Shown: positions 32,456 through 43,794 of the stretch, one piece after another | How positions within the stretch are numbered: position 1 is the first letter of the stretch | Layout: every line of letters begins with the position of its first letter | DNA from: Silene latifolia | Lineage: Eukaryota; Streptophyta; Magnoliopsida; Caryophyllales; Caryophyllaceae | DNA length: 64,000 bases | Direction of reading: 5' to 3' | NCBI RefSeq assembly: GCF_048544455.1 | Contig: NC_133536.1 | Coordinates: 199,333,325 to 199,397,324 of the forward strand | Position numbers and translations under genes: made by a program | Notes under the pieces: model-generated | Told to the model about the DNA's origin: nothing | Databases searched by the model: none | What the model saw: the letters and a program-made list of their open reading frames with translations, nothing else

Positions 32456-34866
32456 TGTAGACACCTCATTTCTGCACCTCCCGCAAACACCCGGTGATGA
32501 TTGGGCCGCATGTTTGGTACGCGGAACGATTTGTGACAGTTCGTAAGATTATCGTCAAGTGATTGCTCAAATATTAATGTATACCTCTTAGTTGTCATCT
32601 ACGTGCCGATACGGTCGTTTTGACAGTAATTAGAGTACATTTGGAGTCCGAGTCTAAAACCGTCTCCATTTTCTGATAATCATTAAATCCCGAGTCAGAA
32701 TGTTCTGGAATGTTCCGGATATTTCTATTCCATATTTTAATAAATATTTCACAATCTTTATCTTTTGGTAAACAATTTCCCGTAATATTCATATAAAGTA
32801 TAAGGAAAACCAAATTATTCCGTCCTACCATAACTCAAACACGGAAATCTTTCTTCCGCAGGAGGAAACCACTTGGGAACAGACGTAGCAGGTGTTGCGC
32901 CTCTTCCAAGAGACGCAGTGCTTGCTGCGCCTCTTCCCAAGTCCTATTCTGCGTAGTTTTCGTATCTTTTTCATATCTTTCTGAGATTCACTTCCAAAGA
33001 CTCTCCGAATACCCTATTCCTTCACGTGATTAGTATAAATAGGAGCCTTCGCTCCTCATATTTCTCACGCGAGTGTCCGCCCTTCTCTTCTCCCTTTGCA
33101 TTCTAGACTTTTGTTCTTACTTTTTGGCGTCTACGTGCTTGATCTTTCGACCACGTAAGCTCGGATCCTTCTGAGTACCAGCCTCGTTTGCATGACCAAC
33201 CAATTTGACCAACTCCACATCAATCAACATAATTAATCTAATCATTTTCCTCTTACGAGGGCACTTTCATTACATTCGCGTCGAGCATCACTAATCGATA
33301 TCTTAGTCCTTCTCGTTTCGTCAAACATGTAAGTCTGAGGGTGTAAAACTCTCTTTATTTATTGTTATTTACTTTTTGTATAATCATCAATTGTAAGGTT
33401 TATGTCGAAAATACCTTGTTAAAACCGATTTATAAAACCTTATCTAAAAACCCTTTTTTACGGATTTCCAGTAGACAGACGTTGAGAAAGGACGTAGCAA
33501 CTGTTGCGCCTCGTCGAAGGAGCGCAGTTCCTGCTGCGCCTCTTCGTGAGGCTGCCGCAGTTCCTGCTTCCTTTCTTCTTCCTTCGTCTTCTGTAATTCG
33601 TCAAATTCTTATTTGTTTTCGTTTGTTTGTTAATTCTGCGTCGTAATATCATAATAATTCACATGTATATTGTTTATCATTCATTAGCATGTAATTTATC
33701 ATTAAATTCGACTTAAACCCCAAGTAATCAATATTTGCGGGTTTTCGTCACTAAATTCAATACGAGTTGTAGAAATTCGATTTGTTCATATTGAGTTTCT
33801 GTAATTCGATCCTTTGATATATTTTCATCTGTCTATTGTCATATTCGTCATTAATTTGTCGTTAATCCATCATGTTTAGTTTATTTCATTCACCCATGTC
33901 ACTAATTAATCGTTTGTTCATGTAATTAATTCGTTTAATATTCCGTCTCATCCATGTTTTATCGCTTTCATGACCCTTAATCACATGTAATTAATCCATT
34001 AATCACTTTCATCCGAGTAAATAATTTAATCAATCATTAAATTCACCAACGAGTATTAACAACACGCAATTCCGGCTTCACAGCCAGAATTCAGGTCAGG
34101 AACAGACGCAGCAGCTGCTGCGCCTATTCCAAGAGACGCAGCTCTGTTGCGCCTGTTCCGGGTTGAATTCTGTCCCTGAACTCCGTTTTTGCCTTGACTT
34201 AGTTAATTAGCTTACGTATTAATTAACTATTACTCGTATTATCACCTTCTGTTTTGTTCGTTAATTCTTTCTTTATTCTTTTTCTCAAATTATCCGTTTT
34301 AAAGGTACTTTCGACATAAATCGCTAAACCCATTGTAATTATTGTAATCTTCATTATTGTAATTTTATTTATTTTATTTATCATATTTCTTGTATCATTT
34401 GTATGCCTTCACATGTAATTTAACTTAAATCCTACTTCGACATTAATTGTATGCTAAATTATGTGTTAACCGACTTAGTCTAATCTTCACATGCTAGGAT
34501 TAAAACTTGGATGTTGCATTGCATGCATATAATCGAGGATATATCAAGTATAGATGATGTCCCTAATCATTAGTAGAGGCCGCTATCGAGGCGGACGGGA
34601 TTAGGTGTTCGATCAAATGAGCTTCCTAATACGTACCCTCACCCCTTACTCCAGATCTCCGTGAACACCCGTGTTCATTGGCATCCACGAGAGTCATTCT
34701 AGACATAGAATGCTAAGGGTAACGATTGCTTAGTGTTCATGTCTCTAGTTTATGTCTTGACATGACACGAGGTATTCGAACGGTTCCAATTTTCCATAAA
34801 AATTGGTGGCGACTCCACAAATGCAAACGCTTGTTTCCCAAGCGCCCCCGTGGCCCATTGTCCACA
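32456..34866 (+). repeat. Shared Tat LTR (3' LTR of copy 1, 5' LTR of copy 2)
   Basis: 2,411 bp, starting TGTAGACACCTCATTTCTGC and ending CCATTGTCCACA. It is preceded by a polypurine tract (GTGGGGGGTC) and followed by a PBS, so both sides look like internal element DNA. A TATA-like TATAAATAGGAGCC lies near 33042. It contains three GC-rich palindromic patches. Confidence 0.85.
34104..34165. repeat. GACGCAGC/GCTGCGCC palindromic patch in Tat LTR
   Basis: GCAGCAGCTGCTGC (34108-34121) is a perfect palindrome flanked by GGAACAGAC and GCCTATTCC; a diverged second unit (GACGCAGCTCTGTTGCGCC) follows. Related pairs lie at about 32880-32938 and 33492-33570 of the same LTR, and all recur in the 3' LTR. 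Confidence 0.7.
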
Positions 34867-34869
34867 GTT

Positions 34870-34887
34870 TGGCGATTCTGTTGGGGA
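34870..34887 (+). other. Primer binding site of Tat element
   Basis: TGGCGATTCTGTTGGGGA begins four bases after the LTR. It resembles the TGGCGACTCTGYTGGGGA-type site reported for Tat/Ogre elements, which I recall as complementary to a tRNA-Arg. Confidence 0.6.
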
Positions 34888-36179
34888 TAATACACTTACG
34901 TTTAGCCAAGGGTGAAACTTGAACAAGGTTAGGGAATAGTTTGTACAAGACAATTGTCGGTTTTCATAACTCGGTCTTCCTAGATCGTTTCACTCGGCCT
35001 TCCTAGGCCCAACCCAACCCATTCGACCAATCGTCCCGTCTACACGGTCCTAATTCTTATTTGGGCCTAAGGATGGATAGCGATTAACGTCATCCATATC
35101 ATGGTACTTACTCTTGTTTGTATCAAGGACTTTCACTACTTGAGGAAATGGACTAGGAATCGGCCTTACTCTTGTTTGGTACGAGCCTCTCCACAGACTT
35201 CGGGTTTGATTGTTCGGTATGGCAACCCACCCTTTAAACCAAAACCCATTTAAATGCACTCAGCATCCCGTTATAATGCTTGTATGAATGTTTGTACCTT
35301 ACGTGATCACCATTTCTAAACGAAACCATGACGATTTTTGTAAAAATCAAAACCCATTTTCAAATGAAAACTTCGAAAAGGCCATTAATTAGCGCAAAAC
35401 CCAGTCAAAACTCTGTCCGTTTGTCGAGTCAAAACTTCGGGCCTCAAACCCATTTCAAAACCCGTGTAAAAAAAACGAAAAAAGAGTCCGAAAAAAAAAG
35501 AAAAAAAAGAAAAAAAAAGAAAAAAAAGGAAGAAAAAAAAACAAAATATTTTCAACCATGTAAATGTAAATATGTAAATTCAATTGGGCTAAGTTAGAGT
35601 CAAAGTTCAAACCGACTATGTCCTAGTCGAAACTCTGTCAAATCATAAACTCGTCTTCCTTTAGATTTTGGGTCTTTTCAAATTCAAGTCAAGTCCTAAG
35701 GCGTCACGCCGTCATTTTGGACTCCCTACCCTAATTCAGTTAGGATCTAATCATTTTCGACACATCGAGTCACACGTTTTGAGGCTCTACACACGAGTCT
35801 CAATGGGCCTCGTATTTGAGTCTAAACTACAATAGTCTTCTTAACACCTATAAGCAAACCTCGAGTCCAGAATCAACATGTGTCATCAATAAAGTCAATC
35901 ATATTAGGGTCACTCCGTCAGAGTCAACACTCGAGTCTAAAATCGAGGTCAAACACCGTGAATCCAAACACGAGAAGTCACTCACAACATTTCCTGGATT
36001 CACAAGTCAAGAGTCTAGCCATCTCGTCTCGTCGTGTATCCTTTGTTTGTTGCTCTAGTATGCGTGATCCCATGTCAAATCAAGTTGTAATGCGCATCAT
36101 TTTCTTCTCGGTAGGAATTCCGCAATTTCCAATGAAAGTGTTCAAGAACGTTTATCTGTCGTCATCGAGGGACTAAGTA
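34888..36179 (+). other. Tat leader, copy 2
   Basis: Non-coding leader with a 75-bp A-rich tract (about 35467-35545, runs of eight or nine A broken by G or C) and repeated GAGTC/CAAACCC words. No start codon leads into a long frame. Confidence 0.5.
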
Positions 36180-36617
36180 CTGCAGTCATTAAGCTTCAGG
36201 CCATCATCGAAGACTTGAGCGCTCGTGTCATCAATATGGAAGACAAGATAGATATGATGAAACCTTTACCATCTTCTCATACCCCAAGGCCAGGGCATAG
36301 CTTCAACACAACTAACCCATCTAAGAAGGCCAATGAAGACAAGGGAGTTAACCTCTTGGAAACTCCACCCAGAAGGCTGGGACGAGCTTATAGGGAATTC
36401 GTTGACCTCGGAACCACATATGAAGTAGCTCTACGAAGACTGGTTTCCCAGGGAAAACTTCATCCAATCGGACCAACCCCAGACACCACGAAAAGATATT
36501 CCCTAGATGGAAGGGCGATTCATATTGTCAGTACCATCAAGGTAGGGGACACGATACGGAGGAATGCTTTTGTCTAAAGCATATTATTCAGGATATGATC
36601 GAAGATGGCAAGCTTCC
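36180..36617 (+). pseudogene. Tat Gag module 1, frameshifted, cut by Copia C
   Basis: A coiled-coil-like start (VIKLQAIIEDLSARVINMEDK), then RRLGRAYREFVDLGTTYEVALRRL in pieces, GKLHPIGPTPDTTKR, then in a shifted frame a knuckle CQYHQGRGHDTEEC and IQDMIEDGKL, ending at the Copia target site CTTCC. It repeats the plan of module 2 downstream (coiled coil, PIGPTP, C-H-H-C knuckle, IQDMIE-G-L), so the element carries two Gag-like modules in series. Confidence 0.65.
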
Positions 36618-37590
36618 TGTTGGAGCTTGTGTCCTACACAAATTAGTGTGATAACATTTGTAAATCTCTTACAGGTTCACAAAGGTATACTTCGTATATT
36701 TAATCAGTTGATTAACGTTTACCTAATAACGGTTGGCTTGCTAGAAAGTTTGACGTTATTATCATACAGATGGCGGTGATCAACTGGTCCCTAAAGGTCA
36801 CACCTATAGGACGTGTTTGAGAAATGTGGTTATAGAAATATAATCACATTGATGCCCAAAATGACTAAAAGGTTAGTCAATGTGTTGATGAGATAATTAT
36901 TTAATAAAATTAAATAATATTAAGTTGAGGCGAATTAACTGTCAATTCGTAAATTAAATATAATAAGTTATATTTAGTTAAATATATTTAATGTTAGCTT
37001 GGACGAATTAATCTGTTAATTCGTAATTAAATATAATCAGTTATGTTTAATATCAACAAGATGAATGTGTCATAGTGGTAATAGTGAGGGTACACAAACC
37101 AAGAGGTCATGGGTTCGATCCTCACTAGATGACAATTCAACACACTTTATATATTTTTGGAAAGACCAAAAATAAGGAGAATAATCTCCTTATTTCGGTC
37201 AGTTTGGCCGAAATTAGGAAAGACTTTCCTAATTGACTCCAAAATTTCGGTCTGTATAAAAAGAAAAGGTAGAGAATTATTTCTACCCTAATGCTTTTTC
37301 TTGACCTTGCCTCCTCTCTCTCATCACAAGAACACAAAACAACTAAATTTTACAGAAAATTTTAGATCGATTTCTAGCATAATCAAAGGACATATCTCAT
37401 ATCGTCTTGGGTGCAACTAATAGGCGAATATCAATTTTGATATTGTTCTTAGGCCAATTTTGCTAGGACCGAAGGTTAATTCTAAATCTTTTATACTTTG
37501 TTTATGTATTTTGTTTATGACCATTGATCATCATTGTTAAATCGTTATAATCCTTCTAAATTAAGGGAAGTATTCAGATTATTTCCCACA
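36618..37590 (+). repeat. 5' LTR of Copia C
   Basis: 973 bp, TGTTGGAGC...TTTCCCACA. Compared with the 3' LTR it lacks a few bases near 37225 (AAAGACTTTCC versus AAAGACTTTTCTTTCC). Confidence 0.9.
37068..37134 (+). ncRNA. tRNA-like Pol III promoter module (Copia C 5' LTR)
   Basis: Same 67-bp module as at 27670-27736, with A box, B box and both perfect stems retained. Confidence 0.5.
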
Positions 37591-37592
37591 AG

Positions 37593-37604
37593 TGGTATCA
37601 AAGC
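37593..37604 (+). other. Primer binding site of Copia C
   Basis: TGGTATCAAAGC, two bases after the LTR, of the initiator tRNA-Met type. Confidence 0.85.
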
Positions 37605-38465
37605 ATTAGGCCACGATTTTATTTTTGATGATTTTCATAAAATATGTATGTAAACAATAGGGATTTTGAAAAAAATATTTTTAGGGTTTTCGGCTGAATT
37701 TTTTTTTGTGCCGAGAGAAGTTTTTTTTCGGCCTGTTTTTCCTTTGTTGATGATTTATTTCCATTTGATTCATATGAATTATTGTTTTAATATGTTAAGA
37801 TGATAATAAAATGAATTTTTAGATACCTTGATTTAATTCGGATTAAATTAAATTGTTAATGGAATAATCATGTCGATGAGACAAGAACTTGTTTTTGCTA
37901 TATAGTTTTAGCATATAAGATTAATCATGTTCATTAATTCACTTGCTAAAAAAGTGACTTCAGCATCAAAATTCAATGAGTCTCTCTCTAAGATTTCTAG
38001 AGAGCTAAACTCTCCAGGAGAGCTTTTTTTCCTACTGTAGCTAGCTTTTAATTGATCCTCACCTAAATCCCTCTTTTTCGTTTCCCAAAATCTTAATCAG
38101 TTCTCTTTTTTGATCTATTGGGTATTCCCTTATCTGAATTCTCCTAACTACTAGTTCATTATTACCCAGCTACCCTACTAAAGTTGATAATCATTTGAAT
38201 TAGGCGTTTTGGATTGGGGCTCGAAACCCTAATTTTGCTACCTGCATTTCCTCTGCATTCTGATTTTATTCTTTTTTTCGTTTGATCTTCCCAAATTTGC
38301 AATCATTCTGGATAGAGTGTATTAATTGGTAGTTCATTTATTAGAGTGGCTCGAGGATTTATTCGAGCGTTGGTTGGGTCTGAGTTTTCGCTGATTTGAA
38401 ACGTCAGGGATTCTTGGCACTCTGCTACGAATTCCAATAGTTTTCTTCTTAGTTAAATAGCTGGT

Positions 38466-39776
38466 ATGGCTGTAGGAATTTCACCTCACTCATCACACTT
38501 CATTGATCTTCTTAGCCACAAGATAAAATCTCGCCACAAAGTACAAAATCAAGAGTCCTTTACAAAAACACATTTTCAAACAAAACAACCTTCTACCAGA
38601 AGGATGGAGACTGATTATGATATGCATAACTCTTCAAACTCTCACCAAAACTTTCATCAATCTCACCCTTCTGCGGCCTTTAACCCTATGAACCCTTTAC
38701 ACGCTAATTTGTGGAGGTACCCTAGATCTGGGGGAGTGATCAACATTGATCCAGCTGAACTGGGGCAATCTAAAGCCTTCTGGAGCTGCTGCGTGTTGGG
38801 TTTCCTTGTTGATTATCGGCTTTTTGAGGCGGAGCTGATTAATGAAGTGATTAGAAAGAAGTGGACTACAAAGGGAATCATCACTGCTTTTAGGATGGGT
38901 GAAGTCTATGTATTTCATTGTACTGAAGCTGATGATATGGAAGGATTATTGCAAAGAACTACTGCAACAGTTGATGGTGCTGTCATGGTATTTTCGAAAT
39001 GGTTCCCTGATTGTGTTCCGCGTACTGTTAGGTTTCCGTATGCTGAACTCTGGGTGCGTATCTGTGGGCTACCTTTTGAATACCTAACAATGTCAGTGGC
39101 CCATATTGCTGGTAAGCTTCTTAGCCATAATTATCAAGTTGAGCCGTTCCACCTCGTACCAGATAATGATTACTTGAGGGTTAAGGTGCGTGTTCAACTC
39201 AATGAGCCTCTGATGCCTGGCTTCTTCCTGGCTATGGAAGGGGGATATCTTTTATGGGTCCAGTTTAGATATGAGGAAATTTTCAAATATTGTATCAAGT
39301 GTGGAAAAGTTGGCCATAAGGGGGCTCAGTGTAGAGAGCCTCTTATGGCTGTGGTGGCTGGTATAAATGGTATGCTTGATCGATCAGTGGAGAATGGCTT
39401 CCCAGTTTTTCAGACTAACAGTACTCACACCATGTTTAATCTTGACTTACGTGCTACCCCATCTACCACCAAATTTATTTCCTCTAGAGTCAGACTTGGT
39501 AGGGCTAGGGGTCTTAATAGAAGAAGGAGACGGTGGGAGTCCCCAGAGAGAGCTGTGGACTTTGATTTGGGAATTACACCGGGGGGGGAGGGTCCTACCT
39601 GGTATGTCTTTTTTGCAGTCACAGCACAACCTTTTGCAGGACCCGTTGTTTTTCAGGTTGGCAATGGCATGGACCACAGTGGCATGGGAATGGGACAGGC
39701 TGGGGGTGATGTTAATACTGGGGGGGTGCTGGTAACAATTCTGGAATACAGAATGAGGGGAGGGATGCTGAGATGA
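38466..39776 (+). pseudogene. LINE ORF1, N-terminal part
   Basis: 436 codons. Residues 1-75 are variable and Ser/His-rich. About 95-215 is a DUF4283-type domain (AFWSCCVLGFLVDYRLF ... WVRICGLPFEYL). The zinc knuckle CIKCGKVGHKGAQC is at about 276-289, followed by a basic Arg-rich stretch (RLGRARGLNRRRRRW). In LINEs ORF1 binds the element RNA. The frame leaves its natural course at a G7 run (39720-39726). The start at 38466 is simply the first Met; the Met before ETDYDMH (about residue 41) is an alternative. Confidence 0.75.
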
Positions 39777-39846
39777 CAGAAGTACAGGTTTTGGGAGATG
39801 TAGGGACTATTGGAAATAATAATGATGCCCCCCTCTTAATCAGGAT

Positions 39847-41214
39847 GTGGAGATGGGGTTGGTTAACCATCCACACCCGGGGGCAGGAGGGTGGTTAGAT
39901 GAAGGGGAACCAGAAAATGAAATGTTTCACAGTGCAGGTGAAGAATTGGAAGTCCAGGAGGATCTGAACATGCTGCAACAGGGGGTTCTGGCTCAGATTC
40001 AAGCAGAGGATCCGTATGTCATTTACCCTAATCATGACACTCTTTTTGGTGCTTTGGATCGTGATCAGAGGCATCAGGCAGCTATTCAGAATAGAATTGA
40101 AGGGGACCTAGACTGGGCTCATATGGAGGATGAGCATAGGGGATACAACCAGACTTTTAACCCCCCTGCTGAGGGGTGGATTTCAGTGTACCATTATCCT
40201 GATGGGTCTACTAGACAGGTGGGCCAGAGTTCTAGGCAAGGGGAACAAGGCTTAGGACAGGCGGTTGGAGCTGAGGATGAGGCAGCTGGTCAGATGATTG
40301 TGGCCATGGAGGAGGAGACAGCTGAATCTGAGGGTGAGCAAACTGCCCAGACTGCTGCTGGGGAATCACAGGAATCAGAACCAGCTATGCCAGGGGAATC
40401 TCAGAATCAGTGGCTCTCTGATCCAGCCTCAAGTGACCCTGATTTACCTTCTGAGAGCTGGCCTGAGGAAGAGATCATCGTGATTTCATCAGATAAGTCA
40501 ACAGCAGTCACTAATACTTTACAGCTTGCAACAGGTGATGGGGTTTTCAATGGTCAGTCTTTGCTTTGTTCTCAAGAAGCTACTGGTGATGACTTGATGA
40601 ATCAGAAATCCAAACCCTCTTTCTTTTCTGAGGGGATTGTCAGGAAAGGGCATGAATTAGATGAGGGGTCCTCCAACCTGATACCTCTGGCGAGGATTGT
40701 GCAGATGAAGACTGATGAGGAACTCAGAATGCTGAAGGGCAAGATGCCAGTGAAGAGTTCTGAAAACAATCTTTTTGACATACCTGAAGTGGGAGCAAGA
40801 GCAAGGTTAATTGCTGAGTTACCAGTGGGTAACAATTCTGATAGTTGTATGGGTCTAATTGATGTGTACAGGTTCTCTGAATTTAAGGATGAATACAAGG
40901 AGGAGATTAGAGGTGCAAGGAAAAGGAAATGCTGTACAGATGCAGGGGAGTATATCATCCCAGAAGTGGCTAAAACATCTGTTGAGAAAGCTAAGGAGTA
41001 TTTAAGGCTGATGGCAAAAAGGTTTTGCGGGGAGGGGATCCAGAAGACAGAGGTGACTCCTAAACCAACATGGGGTTTTAGGGTCAACGTTGAAGATGTG
41101 GTGATGTTGGAAACCAGTGATTCGTCTCTCCCATCCGTGAATGGGGGAGGAACAGTTCCTGATGATGATGGTTTTGCGGAGGTTGGGCCGTCACAACCTC
41201 CTCTTTCACCATGA
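39847..41214 (+). pseudogene. LINE ORF1, C-terminal part in a second frame
   Basis: 455 codons of acidic, Gln/Glu/Ser-rich sequence, then a more ordered end with RKRKCCTDAGEYIIPEVAK. It is disconnected from the first part by the G7 run above and by a C6 run at 39828-39833; between them about 100 bp reads in a third frame. It ends at TGA 41212-41214, overlapping the ORF2 start as ATGA, a layout that allows termination-reinitiation. Confidence 0.65.
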
Positions 41215-42352
41215 TGGGCCTAGTGTGGAATTGTAGGGGTCTTAATAATACGCTCGCCCCTACAATTCCCAAAATAAGAGCGTTATTAGGTAGTAAGTAT
41301 TATGATTTTCTTTTTTTAATCGAAACAAAATGTAATGCGTCTCGTATTTTCCCAATGTTTAGACCACTAGGTTTTGTGAAGTGTTTTGGTGTTGATGCCG
41401 TGGGGGCTTCGGGTGGTCTATGGGTAGGATGGCGCAAGGAATCGCATATGGAGTTGGTCAAGGCTTGTAATAATTTTATTATCCTCTTAGTGAAGAAATA
41501 TAATGGTCTTTTATGGTATTTGGTCCTTGTCTATGGAGCCCCATGTGTGAGTTCACGCGCCTCAGTCCTACGAGATATTGAGGAATGGAGTAAGTCTTGT
41601 AAATACCCTTTTCTTATGGTTGGCGATTTTAACCAAGTTGAATATAGGAGTGATAAGTTGAGTAGGAGTCAAAGAACTATAGGGGGGCTGATGATTTTAG
41701 TTTATGGAAAATAAGAAATGAGTTAATGGATATTCCTTTCAAGGGACCACGGTTCACGTGGTGCAATAACAGGAAGGGTGATAAACGGGTTTATGAGCGC
41801 ATTGATAAAGCATATGGGTCAAAGGATTGGTTTACTCTGTTCCCAAATACCGGTATTAAACATTATCCCATCCAAATATCGGATCATGCGCCAATAGAAG
41901 TGGATTTAAATCTTGTGGGAACTTCTGGCAGTAAACCTTTTAAGTTGGACGCTTGGGTCTTGGATCATGAGGCGTGTATGGAAAAGATTCAGAATGCGTG
42001 GAATACGGAGGATCTGGGCTCTCCGGCCTTCCGTGTTACCAGGAAGTTATCTAGAGTTAGGACGTGCGTCAAAAAGTGGACCTTAGATAAACGAGCTGAA
42101 TGGCACGGCAAATGGGATGTTTTTGATCAAAGGTTGGAACATGGTATGGATTTAGCCATTACTGGTAGTGGGGAGGAGGAGTATTCAAGAGTAAATGAGG
42201 AAGTAACTGATTTTGCCAAAGCCACGGCTATTTTCTGGAAACAGCGTGCCAAATTGAAGCTCCGGGGCCGGATGGCATTCCAGCGGTTTTTTACCAACGA
42301 TGTTGGTCCATGGTTAAACGGGATTTCACGAAAGCTGTTCTGTCCATTCTGA
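41211..42352 (+). pseudogene. LINE ORF2 endonuclease domain, frameshifted
   Basis: AP-like endonuclease: GLVWNCRGLNN, FLIETKC, LVYGAP and VGDFNQVE lie in 41211-41714. The frame is lost at a G6 run (41682-41687), which needs one more G to stay open. It resumes by 41726 with RFTWCNNRKG, YERIDKAYGS and ISDHAPIEV. Catalytic N, E, D/N and SDH residues are all present. The second part runs to WKQRAKLKL near 42256 and then jumps, out of frame, straight into the RT core: the usual 150-200 residue linker is missing. Confidence 0.8.
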
Positions 42353-43794
42353 ACTCAGGAAGGCTCCTAAAGGAGGTAAACCGTACTTTTATTACTCTTA
42401 TTCCTAAAAAGGAGAGTCCGGAGGGAGTGTCTGATTACCGACCTATCAGCTTGTGTAACGTCATGATGCGGGTTGTCTCCAAATGCATTGCAAATAGGTT
42501 GGCAAAAGTCATGAACTCCTTGGTCGGGGAGACGCAAAATGCGTTTCTCCCGGGAAGGAGCATTAGCGATAACATCCTAGTGGCTCATGAGGCAATTCAT
42601 AAAATATCCAGCCATAAAAAGGGGAGGGCTGGTGTAGGAGTTTTTAAAGCAGATATGAGTAAGGCCTATGATCGTATTCGATGGGATTTCTTAGAGGCGG
42701 TCTTGGAAAAATTCGGGTTCCCTCAGCATTTGAGGAAGTTGGTCATGAACTGTGTCACATCGGTTAGCTATGAAATCCTTGTAAATGGAGTTCCACTTCC
42801 CCAGTTTCGGCCCCGATGTGGTCTACGGCAGGGAGACCCTCTGTCACCTTATCTGTTTATTCTGTGCATGGAGGTTCTAGCCAGTAATGTCGATCATGCT
42901 CATGACCTGAATATGATTCATGGAGTTCAACTTGTTAGGGGTACTCGGCCTATTACTCATCTCTTCTTCGCAGATGACTCGGTCTTCTTTTTCAAGGATA
43001 AGGGAGACACTGTCCAACATCTCATGGGACTTATTCTCGACTATTGCGAGGCCTCAGGACAACAATTAAACCTCGATAAATCTGGGATTTTATTCAGCCC
43101 TAATACAACCTTGGCTAAGGCACAAAGGATGTTGCAGATCTTCAGGATCACTAAGAATAAGGGCATTGGTAAGTACTTGGGGATTCCGGCAGAGTTTACA
43201 GAATCCAAAAAAGGTATTTTTACTGCTCTTATTGAACATGTCACCAAACGTATCTCTTCTTGGAACGGAATTTTTCTATCACCAGCGGGTCGCCTTACCT
43301 TAATTTCATCGGTTCTATCCAATCTTTCAAATTATGTTCTATCGGTTTTTAAAATTCCGGTAAGTGTGGCAAAAAAGATTAATTCTCTTTTGACACAATT
43401 TTGGTGGACGGGATGTAAGATGGGTAATAACATCCACTGGTGTAGCAAAAACTTTCTGAGCTTATTTAAGAGTGCGGGAGGGCTCGGAATCAGGAATGTC
43501 GAGTGTCTTAACCAGGCCTTGTTGGCCAAACATGGATGGAGGCTTGTCTCTGGGGAAAACTCTTTATTCTGCAGGATTTTCAGGCAAAAGGTGTTTGGGT
43601 CTCAGGTTTTCCAGCACGATTTGCACCCCATCAGAGGGACTGGGAGTTCGTGGGGTATTCGTAGCATTCTACATGGGCTGTCTTTTATCCTAGATAATTT
43701 TGGTTGGAAAATTGGGAAGGGTTCGAGGTTGAATGTGTGGACCGCTCGATGGGTGGGGGGGCAAACAACCGGAACCAAAGGATATGTGGCTTGA
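42257..43794 (+). pseudogene. LINE reverse transcriptase
   Basis: RT starts at a PGPDGIPAVFYQ-like motif near 42260; the first Met in frame is 42310. It shows LIPKKESPEGVSDYRPISLCN, QNAFLPGRSISDNILVAHE, ADMSKAYDRIRWDFL, GLRQGDPLSPYLFILCME and the catalytic FADDSVFF (about 42967). It is intact through thumb and connection to a G7 run at 43755-43761, where one extra G shifts it out of frame. Confidence 0.85.

Larger units (their letters stand above)
21981..34866 (+). repeat. Tandem duplication copy 1 (Copia 3' part + Tat 3' part + LTR)
   Basis: This 12.9-kb block is near-identical to 46012-58873, with scattered substitutions and small indels. The match starts at ATTCAAGCTCACTCCCGC inside the Copia leader and ends exactly at the Tat LTR end GTCCACA. 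Left of 21981 the sequence is unrelated to 46011 and below, so copy 1 has lost its Tat 5' LTR, Tat leader and Copia 5' LTR. Confidence 0.9.
28196..34866 (+). mobile_element. Tat-like Ty3 element, copy 1 (3' part with LTR)
   Basis: Starts at the Copia target site in Gag and runs through a Gag remnant, a long non-coding interior and tandem repeats to the 3' LTR. It lacks recognisable RT, RNase H or integrase, so it is non-autonomous. Tat/Ogre affinity rests on the Gag knuckle type, repeated CTGGGGGCT phrases, the GGATACGTAGGCAGTCCT motif and the PBS seen in copy 2. The LTR doubles as the 5' LTR of copy 2. Confidence 0.75.

Noticed and set aside
40602-41087. 161-codon minus-strand frame inside LINE ORF1
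   Set aside because: Antisense shadow of ORF1 with no recognisable domain.
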